Of a stretch of DNA of 64,000 nt, positions 54,524 to 62,445 are shown piece by piece. This stretch comes from JAIBJN01 sp963830885 (GTDB lineage: Bacteria > Actinomycetota > Thermoleophilia > Gaiellales > Gaiellaceae), in the NCBI GenBank assembly GCA_963830885.1, contig CAWHOA010000003.1, forward strand, positions 62,001 through 126,000. The letters run 5' to 3'. The position numbers and the translations under genes were made by a program. The first letter of the stretch is position 1; every line of letters begins with the position of its first letter. Below the pieces are notes generated by a model. The model ran no database searches and was not told where the DNA came from. It saw only the letters and a list, made by a program, of their open reading frames with translations.

Positions 54524-55374
54524 GCGGCCGCGGCACCCCGCAGCGCCGCCTGGAGCTCCGCCGCCGCGGGCCCGGGGCGGCCGTCGCCGACCGGCTCTCC
54601 GTCGAGCTCGATCGCCGGCATCACCTCGCGGATCGAGGACGACGTGAAGGCCTCCTCCGCCGCGGCCAGCTCGTCCACCGGGTAGCGGCCCTCGTGCACC
54701 GTGTAGCCAAGCTCGCCGGCGGCCTCGACGAGGGTCGCGCGCGTGAGGCCGGCGAGGATCCCGAGCTCGAGCCCAGGCGTGAAGAGGTCACGGCCCGTGC
54801 GCCACCACACGTTCGTGACCGGGCCCTCGAGCACGATGCCGCCGACCGCGAGGAAGACGGCGTCGTCCGCGTTGCGCCGCCGCGCCTCGGCCTCGGCCGC
54901 CATGTTGACCGCGTAGCTGGTCGACTTGACGCCGCCCAGCAGCCAGGGCGCATCTGCGCGCACGGCCGGTTCGATGCCGAGCTGGATGCCGATCAGACGG
55001 ACGCCCCGCGCGCGGCGAAGATCGAGGTCGCTCGGGAGCGTCGAGACCATGGCCAGCGCGGTCGGGAACCCGCCGCCCTCGCGGCCGGGGGTGATGTAGA
55101 GGCGCAGGACGGTGTCCGGCTCGCCGGAGGCATCCAGAGCCTCGCGCACGATGCCGCGGAAGCCGACGACGTCGACCGCGGGGAGGCCCAGCCGCTCCGC
55201 GGAGGCGGTGAGCCGCTCGAGGTGGTCGTCGAGCCGAAACGGCCGGCCGTCGTACACGCGGATCGTCTCGAACGCCGCCCGCCCGCGCAGGAACGCCTCG
55301 TCGTCGGCGTGGAGGACAGGCTCGGACGGGTCGACGAGCCCGCGACCGCCCACGGCCAGCGCCAGGACGGTCAC
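54520..55374 (-). CDS. pabC: Aminodeoxychorismate lyase / class IV aminotransferase
   Basis: 284 residues of the fold-type IV PLP family: HADDEAFLRGRAAFETIRVY, DDHLERLTASAERLGLP, GGVKSTSYAVNMAAEAEARR (PLP-Lys in VKSTSY) and LEGPVTNVWW. Its place right after pabB supports aminodeoxychorismate lyase, making p-aminobenzoate for folate. It overlaps pabB as GTGA (55371-55374), as expected for a stoichiometric pair. Confidence 0.87.
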   Translation of the reverse strand: MTVLALAVGGRGLVDPSEPVLHADDEAFLRGRAAFETIRVYDGRPFRLDDHLERLTASAERLGLPAVDVVGFRGIVREALDASGEPDTVLRLYITPGREGGGFPTALAMVSTLPSDLDLRRARGVRLIGIQLGIEPAVRADAPWLLGGVKSTSYAVNMAAEAEARRRNADDAVFLAVGGIVLEGPVTNVWWRTGRDLFTPGLELGILAGLTRATLVEAAGELGYTVHEGRYPVDELAAAEEAFTSSSIREVMPAIELDGEPVGDGRPGPAAAELQAALRGAAAA

Positions 55375-56423
55375 CGGGCGACTGCCTCGGGCACCGCGCT
55401 CCCGACAGCCGCGAGCAGAGGCCGCGCTTTCACCCACGACTCCTCGATCTCGGCCTGCGGTTCGGAGTCCCAGACGATGCCGCCGCCCACCCAGAGGTGG
55501 ATCTCGCCGTCGGCGACCGCGAAGGTTCGAATGGTCAGCGCGAGGTCGAGGTCACCGTTCGACCGGATCCGGCCGAGCGCGCCCATGGATGCCCCTCGGC
55601 CGACGGGCTCCAGCGCGGCGATGTGGTCGAGCGCCGAGATCTTGGGCGCACCGGTGACGGAGCCGCCCGGAAAGACGGCGGCGAGCAGCTCGGCCAGGCC
55701 GACGCCGTCGCGCAGGCGTCCCTCGACCGTCGTGACCATGTGGGTGACGCCGGCGAGCTCGTGCTCGGCCATCAGGTCGGGCCAGCGCACGGAGCCGGGC
55801 TTGCAGACCCGCGAGAGGTCGTTGCGCTCGAGGTCGACGATCATCACGTGCTCGGCGGCGTCCTTCTCGGACTCGCGCAGCTCACCGTGGACGCCGGCCG
55901 GCCGCGTGCCCTTGATCGGCTTCGTCCAGACCCGGTCGCCGCGCCGCGCCAGGAACAGCTCGGGCGAGCCTGAGACGATCGTCCATTCGTCGCCGGTGAG
56001 CGGGTCGGCGTGGAGCGGGCGGAGCGGCGCGAGGCTCGGAGCGAGCCCGGCCGGATCGCCCTCGAAGGGAGCGCGCAGGTGCTGGACGAGGTTGACCTGG
56101 TAGACGTCGCCGCGCGCGATCGCGTCCTGGACGGCCTCGATCGCGGCTGCGTAGCCCTCGTCGTCCCACGAGCGGCGCCACTCGCCGATTCGGAACGGGC
56201 GCGGGGCGGGGGCCGGCTCGCCGGCCGGGCGGACGCGCGCGGCAAGGAGCGGCAGCCGGCAGGGCGCCGGCGGGCCCGGCCAGGGCGCGCGGCGAAGTCC
56301 GTCCGAGAGCTCGTAGCCGAGGAAGACGTCGGCGACGACATCCTCGTGCCCGAACAAGCCTGCGTCCTCGAGGTAGCTCTCGAGCTCTTCGAAGGCGCCG
56401 GCGGCTTTCCAGACCTCGAGCAC
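55371..56423 (-). CDS. pabB: Aminodeoxychorismate synthase component I
   Basis: 350 residues of the chorismate-utilising fold: ARGDVYQVNLVQHLRAPFEG, PIKGTRPAGVHGELRESEKD, HVMIVDLERNDLSRVCKPGS, VTTVEGRLRDG, FPGGSVTGAPKISALDHIAA and IHLWVGGGIVWDSEPQAE. The PIKGT motif fits PabB rather than TrpE. It makes 4-amino-4-deoxychorismate with a glutamine amidotransferase not clearly identified here. GTG 56423 follows TAGCGT (56436-56431) at seven bases (leaderless). Confidence 0.9.
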   Translation of the reverse strand: MLEVWKAAGAFEELESYLEDAGLFGHEDVVADVFLGYELSDGLRRAPWPGPPAPCRLPLLAARVRPAGEPAPAPRPFRIGEWRRSWDDEGYAAAIEAVQDAIARGDVYQVNLVQHLRAPFEGDPAGLAPSLAPLRPLHADPLTGDEWTIVSGSPELFLARRGDRVWTKPIKGTRPAGVHGELRESEKDAAEHVMIVDLERNDLSRVCKPGSVRWPDLMAEHELAGVTHMVTTVEGRLRDGVGLAELLAAVFPGGSVTGAPKISALDHIAALEPVGRGASMGALGRIRSNGDLDLALTIRTFAVADGEIHLWVGGGIVWDSEPQAEIEESWVKARPLLAAVGSAVPEAVAR

Positions 56424-56622
56424 GGCTGTAACGCTAGCGCGTGCCCGGAAGGCCCACGGTGCGCCGTTGGGTGCAGCCTCAGCACTCCGGCGACATCGCG
56501 ACGGGCGGCTCGATCGGAAACGGGCCCCTCCACCCCGCGGACGCGACCGCAGTGTCGGTCACTCCTGTCGCGGGTTCAGGGTCGAGGAAGGCACCGCCGC
56601 CCGCCCGCCTAGAATCGAACGG

Positions 56623-57441
56623 GTGGACGCACGACCGATCGGGATCTTCGACTCGGGCGCGGGCGGGCTCACCGTCCTGCACGAGTGCCTCGTCACGCTC
56701 CCGCACGAGGACTTTCTCTACCTGGGGGACAGCGAGCGGTGCCCCTACGGCCCGCGGCCGCACGCGGAGATCCGGCGGTTTGCGCACGAGATCGCGTCGT
56801 ACCTCGAGCAGGAGGGCGTGAAGCTGATCGTGGCCGCCTGCAACGCGGCCACGTCGGCGGCGTTGCCGGCGCTGCAGGAAGCGTTGCGCGTGCCGATCGT
56901 CGGCGTGCTCGTCCCCGAGGCGCACGCCGCCGTGCAGGCGACACGGAACCGCCGCGTCGGCCTGCTCGCCACCGAGGCCACCGTGGCGAGCGGTCGCTAC
57001 GAGGAGGTCGTCCACGCCCTGGACGCGGGCGCGGTGGTGGTCTCCGTCGCGTGCCCCAAGCTCGTCCCCCTGATCGAGGCGGGCGTGGTCGGCGAGGAGC
57101 TCGACGCGGCCGTGCGCGAGTACGCGGCGCCGCTGAAGGAGGAGGACGTGGACACCGTCATCCTCGGCTGCACGCACTACCCGATGATCCGCCGCGTGTT
57201 CGAGCGGGCGTTCGGGCGCGGCACGACGCTGGTCTTCTCCGCGGACGAGACCGCGCTCGAGGTGGCCGAGACGCTGCGGCGCAAGGCCGTCGAGAACGAT
57301 CCCACCCGCGACGGCGAGACCCGCTTCCTCACGACCGGATCGCCGGATGAGTTCCGGGCGCTCGGCGAGCGCTTCCTGCAGCTCCCGATCCCGCGCGTCG
57401 AGCAGGTCAGCGTCCACGACCTCGAGCTCGCCCGCGCGTGA
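56623..57441 (+). CDS. murI: Glutamate racemase
   Basis: 272 residues. The proton-donor/acceptor regions PIGIFDSGAGGLTVLHECLV, LIVAACNAATSAALPALQEA (first catalytic Cys) and VDTVILGCTHYPMIRRVFER (second catalytic Cys) are intact. It supplies D-glutamate for peptidoglycan. GTG 56623 has TAGAAT (56610-56615) seven bases upstream, a clear leaderless promoter. The preceding 199-base gap to divergent pabB holds no gene. Confidence 0.93.
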   Translation: MDARPIGIFDSGAGGLTVLHECLVTLPHEDFLYLGDSERCPYGPRPHAEIRRFAHEIASYLEQEGVKLIVAACNAATSAALPALQEALRVPIVGVLVPEAHAAVQATRNRRVGLLATEATVASGRYEEVVHALDAGAVVVSVACPKLVPLIEAGVVGEELDAAVREYAAPLKEEDVDTVILGCTHYPMIRRVFERAFGRGTTLVFSADETALEVAETLRRKAVENDPTRDGETRFLTTGSPDEFRALGERFLQLPIPRVEQVSVHDLELARA

Positions 57442-57455
57442 GCTCCCGGGAGCTC
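57440..57455. repeat. 16-base perfect palindrome at the murI stop
   Basis: GAGCTCCCGGGAGCTC overlaps the last bases of the murI stop codon and is followed by CCCGC. It may end the murI transcript. It also forms a GAGCTCCCG tandem direct repeat. Confidence 0.4.
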
Positions 57456-57559
57456 CCGCACCTTAATTACTACGGGGCACCCCATCCCACCACCCGCTTT
57501 CGAGCCTACAGCGGAAAAGCGCGCCCGTGGTGCGCGGATCGTGCCGAAAGCGTGACGGA

Positions 57560-58255
57560 ATGAGCCGAGAGGGTCGCCGTCCGGACGAGCTGCGGCCGCT
57601 CGAGATCGTGACCGGCTTCGTCGAGCAGGCGACCGGCTCGGCGCTCATCTCCTTCGGCGCGACGCGTGTCCTCTGCACGGCGAGCGTCGAGGAAGGCGTC
57701 CCACGCTGGCTCGCGGGAAGCGGCCGGGGGTGGCTCACGGCCGAGTACGGGATGCTGCCGGCGTCGACCGGGCAGAGGACGCAGCGCGAGGCGAGCGCGG
57801 GCAAGCAGAAGGGCCGCACGGTCGAGATCCAGCGGCTGCTCGGACGGTCGCTTCGCGCCGTGGTCGACTTGGAGACGCTGGGCGAGCACACGGTCTGGAT
57901 CGACTGCGACGTGATCCAGGCCGACGGGGGGACGAGGACGGCCGCGATCTCCGGCGCCTGGGTCGCGCTGACCCTGGCCGCCCGCAGGGCCGGGCTCCCC
58001 GAGCCGGCCGACCTCGTCGGGGCGGTTTCGGTGGGGATCGTCGACGGCGAGCCGCTCCTCGACCTCGACTACTCGGAGGACTCGACGGCCGACGTGGACA
58101 TGAACGTCGTCATGACCGGCGGCGGGCGGCTGATCGAGGTGCAGGCGACGGCCGAGCGCGTGCCGTTCAGCCGGGCCGAGCTCGACGCGCTCGTCGACCT
58201 CGCCGCGGCCGGCATCCAGGAGATCGGCGCCAAGCAGAGGGTGGCGGTCGCGTGA
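57560..58255 (+). CDS. rph: RNase PH
   Basis: 231 residues. GRRPDELRPLEIVTGFVEQA, SFGATRVLCTASVEEGVPRW, WLTAEYGMLPASTGQRTQRE, GRTVEIQRLLGRSLRAVVDL and VIQADGGTRTAAISGAWVAL are the defining motifs. It trims tRNA 3' ends phosphorolytically. ATG 57560 keeps the standard family N-terminus; GGA immediately precedes the ATG, too close for a normal ribosome site. It is first of the rph-mgtC-rdgB operon, each joined by four-base overlaps. Confidence 0.93.
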   Translation: MSREGRRPDELRPLEIVTGFVEQATGSALISFGATRVLCTASVEEGVPRWLAGSGRGWLTAEYGMLPASTGQRTQREASAGKQKGRTVEIQRLLGRSLRAVVDLETLGEHTVWIDCDVIQADGGTRTAAISGAWVALTLAARRAGLPEPADLVGAVSVGIVDGEPLLDLDYSEDSTADVDMNVVMTGGGRLIEVQATAERVPFSRAELDALVDLAAAGIQEIGAKQRVAVA

Positions 58256-58941
58256 TTCCAGAGGTCGGCTGGTTCGACATCGCGGTGCGGTTGCTGGTCG
58301 CCGCGGGCCTGACGGGCGCAATCGGGCTCGAGCGCGAGCTGCGCGACCGGGCCGCCGGCCTGCGCACTCACATGCTCGTGGGCATCGGCGCGGCGCTCTT
58401 CACGATCGTCTCCGCCTACGGGTGGACGGCGTTCGAGTTCTCGGCGCGGTCCGGGATCGTCTTCGACCCGACGCGCATCGCCGCGCAGATCGTGACCGGC
58501 ATCGGCTTCCTCGGCGCGGGGGCGATCCTGCGCCAGGGGCTGACGGTCCGCGGGCTCACGACGGCGGCGAGCCTGTGGATCGTGGCCGCGATCGGGATGG
58601 CGGCCGGCGCCGGCTTCTATTCGGCCGCCGTCATCACCACCGCCATCGTGCTCGTCGGCCTTGGCCCGTTCCGCTGGCTCGAGGGCGGCACCACCCTCAG
58701 CAGGTTCCGGCGGGGCGGCAGGCACCTCGAGATCGACCTGGGCCGGGACCACTCCATCGCAGAGCCGCTCGCGGTGATCGACGGGCGCCGCGTGCGCGTC
58801 AGCCGGGTGCAGTTCGAGGACGAGCTGGACTGGCGGCGGCTCCGTGTCGAGCTCGACCTGCCGTTGGGCCCCGCCGAGGAGCGCCTGGTCGAGGAGCTGG
58901 CCTCCCTCGAAGGGGTACGCGCGGTCCGCTGGAGCGAATGA
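58252..58941 (+). CDS. MgtC/SapB family membrane protein
   Basis: 229 residues. Four or five N-terminal membrane segments include LVAAGLTGAIGLERELRDRA, AGLRTHMLVGIGAALFTIVS, GIGFLGAGAILRQGLTVRGL and AASLWIVAAIGMAAGAGFY, the conserved MgtC core. The C-terminal ACT-like cytoplasmic domain is LEIDLGRDHSIAEPLAVIDG. It is linked to Mg2+ homeostasis in known cases. GTG 58252 overlaps the rph stop (GTGA). Confidence 0.9.
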   Translation: MIPEVGWFDIAVRLLVAAGLTGAIGLERELRDRAAGLRTHMLVGIGAALFTIVSAYGWTAFEFSARSGIVFDPTRIAAQIVTGIGFLGAGAILRQGLTVRGLTTAASLWIVAAIGMAAGAGFYSAAVITTAIVLVGLGPFRWLEGGTTLSRFRRGGRHLEIDLGRDHSIAEPLAVIDGRRVRVSRVQFEDELDWRRLRVELDLPLGPAEERLVEELASLEGVRAVRWSE

Positions 58942-59528
58942 GGGCGAGCTTCGTCTCGAAGAACCGCCACAAGGCGCAGGAGCTCGCCGTGCTCCTGCCC
59001 GGCTGGGAGATCGAGCCGACGCGGGCCGAGGAGCTGCCAGAGGAGGTCGGCGAGACCTTCTACGAGAACGCGCGTGCGAAGGCCCTCTTCGGGCGAAGCG
59101 TCGACCCGCCCGACCGCTGGACGATCGGCGAGGATTCCGGGCTCGAGGTCGACGGCCTGGGCGGTCGGCCCGGGATCCGCTCAGCGCGCTATGGCGGGCC
59201 GGAGGCGACCGACGAGGAGAACGTTGCTCGCCTGCTCGAGGAGCTTGCCGGCGCGACCGGTCCCGCCCGTCGTGCCCGCTACGTCTCGGAGCTCGTCTGC
59301 CTCTCGCCGGAGCTCCGGGAGGTGCGGGGGACGGGGACGCTCGAGGGCACGATCGCGGACAGGCCCCGCGGCTCCGGAGGGTTCGGGTACGACCCCGTGT
59401 TCGTGCCCGCCGGCGAGGAGCTGACGGTAGCCGAGCTGGGCGACGGGTGGAAGGCGTTGAACAGCCACCGCGCCGCGGCTGCGCGCAAGGTCCTGGACGC
59501 AGTAGGCAACGGCGCTCCGGGTCTGTAG
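58938..59528 (+). CDS. rdgB: RdgB/HAM1 non-canonical purine NTP pyrophosphatase
   Basis: 196 residues. FVSKNRHKAQELAVLLPGWE, ETFYENARAKALFG, IGEDSGLEVDGLGGRPGIRS, ARYGG and GSGGFGYDPVFVPAGEEL then NSHRAAAARKVL are the standard motifs. It hydrolyses ITP, dITP and XTP. ATG 58938 overlaps the mgtC stop (ATGA). Rph-RdgB adjacency is a common bacterial arrangement, here with a MgtC gene inserted between. Confidence 0.93.
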   Translation: MRASFVSKNRHKAQELAVLLPGWEIEPTRAEELPEEVGETFYENARAKALFGRSVDPPDRWTIGEDSGLEVDGLGGRPGIRSARYGGPEATDEENVARLLEELAGATGPARRARYVSELVCLSPELREVRGTGTLEGTIADRPRGSGGFGYDPVFVPAGEELTVAELGDGWKALNSHRAAAARKVLDAVGNGAPGL

Positions 59529-59537
59529 ATTCCGCAC

Positions 59538-59966
59538 ATGCAGCTCTTCTCGCACGACGACAAGGCGACCGCGCTCGGTCGCACCCCGCTGTTCAGGAAC
59601 CTCGCGCGCGGCGACCTCGTGCAGCTCGCCATGGCGACCGAGGACCTGGAGGTCGACGCGGGCAAGGTACTCGCGCGCGAGGGGGAGATCGGCCAGGAGT
59701 TCTTCGTCATCGTCGACGGCGATGTCTCGGTCACCAAGGACGGTGAGGAAATCCGCAGACTCGGGCCCGGCGACTTCTTCGGAGAGATCGCGCTCATCTG
59801 GGACTCCCCGCGGCGCACGGCGACGGTCACAGCCGCTACGCCCGTCCGCTTCTTCGTCCTCACGCGCCAGGCCTTCCGCGGCCTGATCGACCACCACCCG
59901 GACATCGAGGCGAAGGTGCTCGAGGCGCTCGAGCAGCGCGTGCAGACGACCGAAGACGGCGTCTAG
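59538..59966 (+). CDS. Cyclic-nucleotide-binding (Crp-like) domain protein
   Basis: 142 residues, single cNMP domain with no effector: PLFRNLARGDLVQLAMATED, VLAREGEIGQEFFVIVDGDV and the phosphate-binding cassette GDFFGEIALIWDSPRRTATV, which keeps the key Arg better than its paralogue at 23545-23958. ATG 59538 has TAGATT (59526-59531) six bases upstream (leaderless). The stop shares CTAG (59963-59966) with the convergent YihY gene. Confidence 0.85.
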   Translation: MQLFSHDDKATALGRTPLFRNLARGDLVQLAMATEDLEVDAGKVLAREGEIGQEFFVIVDGDVSVTKDGEEIRRLGPGDFFGEIALIWDSPRRTATVTAATPVRFFVLTRQAFRGLIDHHPDIEAKVLEALEQRVQTTEDGV

Positions 59967-60781
59967 GCGCGCTTCCGCCAGAGGCTCCAAAACGGATCCG
60001 AGGGCGCTTCCCCGCGCCCGCGAGCGAGCCACCAGTTCACCTCGGCTCCGAGTACGAGGATGTTCGCCATGACGTAGAGCCAGACGAGCAGCAGTACGAG
60101 GCCGCCGTACGCCTGGAGAGCGACCAGCTCGCGCGAGAGCCGCACGAAGGTCGGCAGGATCTGAAAGCTCGCCTGCAGGAGCACCGAGGCGAAGAGCGCG
60201 CCGGGCAGGGTCTCCCGCCAGGAGAGCCGCGTGTTCGTGAGCAGGCGGTAGAGGCTCCACGTGAAGCCGATGAGCAGCGCGGTCGAGACGAGCAGGGCGT
60301 ACAGATACGAGAGGAATCCCTCGGCCACCCCCGCGCGATTCAGAAGCTCGACTCCGACGGAGGAGATCACGAGCGCGAGGAAGAGGACGACCAGGGCCGC
60401 GGCCGTCAGGATGAGGACGAGCGACTTCTGCCTGATGAAGGGCCGGTTGGGGAGGCCGTAGACGATGTTGAAGGCCGACTCGATGACGCTGAAGAAGCCG
60501 AGCGCTGCCCAGATGAGCCCGATGCCGCCGATCACCGAGAGCTCCGTCGCCTGCTCCTGGATCTCGGTGACGGCGTCGAGGATGTTCTCGACCGAGTTCT
60601 CGGGAAACACCCGCCGGATCTCCTCGACCAGGTAGCTCGACTCGTCTTGCTCGCCGAGGAATGCGAGCAGGGAGAGGGCCAGGAACAGGAGCGGGACGAA
60701 CGCCAGGATGGCGAAGTAGGCGATCATCGCCGCGAGGTGCGTGCCCCGGTCGGCGAGAAACTTGCGGAGGATCGCGTGCAC
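59963..60781 (-). CDS. YihY/UPF0761 family inner-membrane protein
   Basis: 272 residues with six hydrophobic segments. MIAYFAILAFVPLLFLALSL, GIGLIWAALGFFSVIESAFN, FTWSLYRLLTNTRLSWRETL, PGALFASVLLQASFQ and YGGLVLLLVWLYVMANILVL are YihY-family hallmarks. It is related to 40599-41465. GTG 60781 follows TAGACT (60795-60790) at eight bases, making a leaderless promoter divergent from the roadblock gene. Function unknown. Confidence 0.83.
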   Translation of the reverse strand: MHAILRKFLADRGTHLAAMIAYFAILAFVPLLFLALSLLAFLGEQDESSYLVEEIRRVFPENSVENILDAVTEIQEQATELSVIGGIGLIWAALGFFSVIESAFNIVYGLPNRPFIRQKSLVLILTAAALVVLFLALVISSVGVELLNRAGVAEGFLSYLYALLVSTALLIGFTWSLYRLLTNTRLSWRETLPGALFASVLLQASFQILPTFVRLSRELVALQAYGGLVLLLVWLYVMANILVLGAEVNWWLARGRGEAPSDPFWSLWRKRA

Positions 60782-60820
60782 GGCGAGGGAGTCTACGAGC
60801 GTGTGTTAGGTTTGCCGCCC

Positions 60821-61231
60821 GTGAACGCCGTGCAAGCTCTCGCCGACCTTGTCGAGATCTCGTCGCAGATCGAGTCGGCCGTGCTCGCCGGCGCCGACGG
60901 GACGGTGCTCGGATCGACCCTCGCCGAGCCCGCCCGGGCGGAGGCGATCGCCGGCGAGGCCCGCGCGCTGCTCGACGCCGCCGCCGGCCCGGCGGGCACC
61001 CCCTCCCAGGTCGAGGTCTCGTTCCACGAGGGCTGCGTCTTCGTCGTCACCGACGGCGAGCGGCTCGTCGCCGCCGTCACGGGGCGGGATCCCACGGCGG
61101 GCCTCGTCTTCTACGACCTGAAGACGTGCCTGCGCCTGAGCGCGGAGCAGGAGTCGGCCCCCAAGGCGGCAGCGGGCAGCCGCCGGCGAAAGAAGAAGGA
61201 CGAGGAGCCGGAGGCCGCCGATGAAGCGTAG
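60821..61231 (+). CDS. Roadblock/LC7-like domain protein
   Basis: 136 residues. ALADLVEISSQIESAVLAGA, GTVLGSTLAEPARAEAIAGE and GCVFVVTDGERLVAAVTGRD fit a Roadblock/MglB-type domain used with small GTPases or two-component systems. The C-terminus is a basic/acidic tail (GSRRRKKKDEEPEAADEA). GTG 60821 has TAGGTT (60807-60812) eight bases upstream (leaderless). No GTPase gene is adjacent. Confidence 0.72.
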   Translation: MNAVQALADLVEISSQIESAVLAGADGTVLGSTLAEPARAEAIAGEARALLDAAAGPAGTPSQVEVSFHEGCVFVVTDGERLVAAVTGRDPTAGLVFYDLKTCLRLSAEQESAPKAAAGSRRRKKKDEEPEAADEA

Positions 61232-61427
61232 GCTCGCTGCGCTCCTCGCTGCCCTCGGCGCAGTGGCAGGCGCCGCCGCACTCTGGCGCCGCCGTTCCGG
61301 CGCGGGCAAGGATCGGGCGGACGTCTACTTCCCCGACGGCTCGATGGTCAGCTTCGTGGAGGGGACGGACGAGGCCGCGCGCCTCTTCCCCGTCGCCCGC
61401 CGCATCCTCGCGCAGTCCCGAAGCTGA
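61221..61427 (+). CDS. Small protein with N-terminal membrane segment
   Basis: 68 residues: RRLAALLAALGAVAGAAALW is a likely single membrane anchor or signal, followed by a small soluble part (DVYFPDGSMVSFVEGTDEAA). ATG 61221 overlaps the roadblock gene by 11 bases, and pyrE follows after seven bases, so it is mid-operon. It may tether the roadblock protein to the membrane (speculative). Confidence 0.6.
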   Translation: MKRRLAALLAALGAVAGAAALWRRRSGAGKDRADVYFPDGSMVSFVEGTDEAARLFPVARRILAQSRS

Positions 61428-61434
61428 CGCGGTC

Positions 61435-61965
61435 GTGACCGACGCAGAGCTCGCCAGCGCGATCCGCGAGCACGCGTACCTGGAGGGCGACTTCGTGCTC
61501 CGGTCGGGGAAGCGGTCCCGTTACTACCTGGACAAGTACCGCTTCGAGACGCGGCCGGACATCCTCGCGGCGCTCGGCGACCGGCTCGCCGCCGGTGTGC
61601 GCGAGGTCGCTCCCGCCGCGACGCGGATCGCCGGGCCGGAGCTCGGCGCGATCGCGCTCGCGGCCGCGGCCTCGCTCGCGTCCGGGCTCCCATTCCTGCT
61701 CGTCCGCAAGGAGGCGAAAGGCTACGGCACGGAGAACCGGCTCGAGGGCGCCTTCGAGCCGGGCGAGGAGGTGTGCCTGGTCGAGGATGTCGTCACGTCG
61801 GGGGGCGCCGCGGCCGACGCGATCGACGCGCTCCGCGAGGCCGGGCTCGAGTGCCGCGCGGCCATCTGTGTGGTCGACCGGGAGGAGGGTGGAGCGGACG
61901 CACTCGCGCGCAAGGCGGTCCGGCTGCATCCGCTCTTTCGGGCGCAAGACATCCTCCAGGCGTAG
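61435..61965 (+). CDS. pyrE: Orotate phosphoribosyltransferase
   Basis: 176 residues, type I PRTase. FVLRSGKRSRYYLDKYRFET, AGPELGAIALAAAASLASGL, LLVRKEAKGYGTENRLEGAF and the PRPP-binding loop CLVEDVVTSGGAAADAIDAL are the standard motifs. It makes OMP from orotate. GTG 61435 directly follows the small membrane gene. The rest of the pyr pathway is not in this window. Confidence 0.93.
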   Translation: MTDAELASAIREHAYLEGDFVLRSGKRSRYYLDKYRFETRPDILAALGDRLAAGVREVAPAATRIAGPELGAIALAAAASLASGLPFLLVRKEAKGYGTENRLEGAFEPGEEVCLVEDVVTSGGAAADAIDALREAGLECRAAICVVDREEGGADALARKAVRLHPLFRAQDILQA

Positions 61966-62066
61966 AAAAACCCCGCAAACCCGCATGGTTGCTTGCTATC
62001 AGGGGGCTCTGTTAGGGTTTTCCCGGTTCCCCCTAGTCAGCGTAAATGGACGGAAGGAGAGGGCAA

Positions 62067-62339
62067 GTGACGAAGGCCGAGTTCATCGACAAGGTGGCCG
62101 ACAAGAGCGGCCTTACCAAACGGGATGCAGCAGCGGCGGTCGACGCGTTCCTCGATTCCATCACCGAAGCGCTCAAGGCCGGCGACGCGGTCTCGTTCAC
62201 AGGCTTCGGCAAGTTCTCCGCACAGCAGCGCGCGGCGCGGCAGGGCGTCAATCCGCGCACCGGCGAGCGCGTGCAGATTCCGGCGGCGATCGTCCCCAAG
62301 TTCTCCGCCGGCAGCCAGCTCAAGCAGGCGCTCCGCTAA
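62067..62339 (+). CDS. hup: HU-type nucleoid DNA-binding protein
   Basis: 90 residues: MTKAEFIDKVADKSGLTKRD, AAAVDAFLDSITEALKAGDA, SFTGFGKFSAQQRAARQGVN, then NPRTGERVQIPAA with the DNA-inserting beta-arm proline. It binds DNA as a dimer and compacts the nucleoid. GTG 62067 is supported by GGAAGGAGAGGG (62052-62063), a very strong ribosome site. A hairpin follows the stop. Confidence 0.95.
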   Translation: MTKAEFIDKVADKSGLTKRDAAAAVDAFLDSITEALKAGDAVSFTGFGKFSAQQRAARQGVNPRTGERVQIPAAIVPKFSAGSQLKQALR

Positions 62340-62366
62340 GCCCTCTCCACTCGGCGGATTGCTTTC

Positions 62367-62388
62367 GGGGGCCGCGCGAGCGGCCCTC
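62367..62388 (+). terminator. GC hairpin after hup
   Basis: GGGCCGC-GCGA-GCGGCCC, extendable to nine pairs, begins 28 bases past the hup stop. The GNRA tetraloop favours folding. No T-tract is seen, so it could be a factor-dependent terminator. Confidence 0.5.
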
Positions 62389-62417
62389 GGCCGTTCCGGG
62401 GCGCGTCTGGCCACACG

Positions 62418-62431
62418 CGAACGTATGTTCG
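62418..62431. promoter_or_regulatory. LexA (SOS) box
   Basis: CGAACGTATGTTCG is a perfect match to the Gram-positive LexA consensus CGAACRNRYGTTCG and a perfect palindrome at the conserved arms. It ends three bases before a TATGCT -10 box and 15 bases before the start of a DNA-repair-type nuclease, where LexA would block RNA polymerase until DNA damage. Confidence 0.85.
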
Positions 62432-62433
62432 TG

Positions 62434-62439
62434 TATGCT
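62434..62439 (+). promoter_or_regulatory. TATGCT -10 box
   Basis: The box lies directly after the LexA site and six bases before GTG 62446, placing the transcription start at about the start codon (leaderless). Confidence 0.6.
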
Positions 62440-62445
62440 GGAGCC

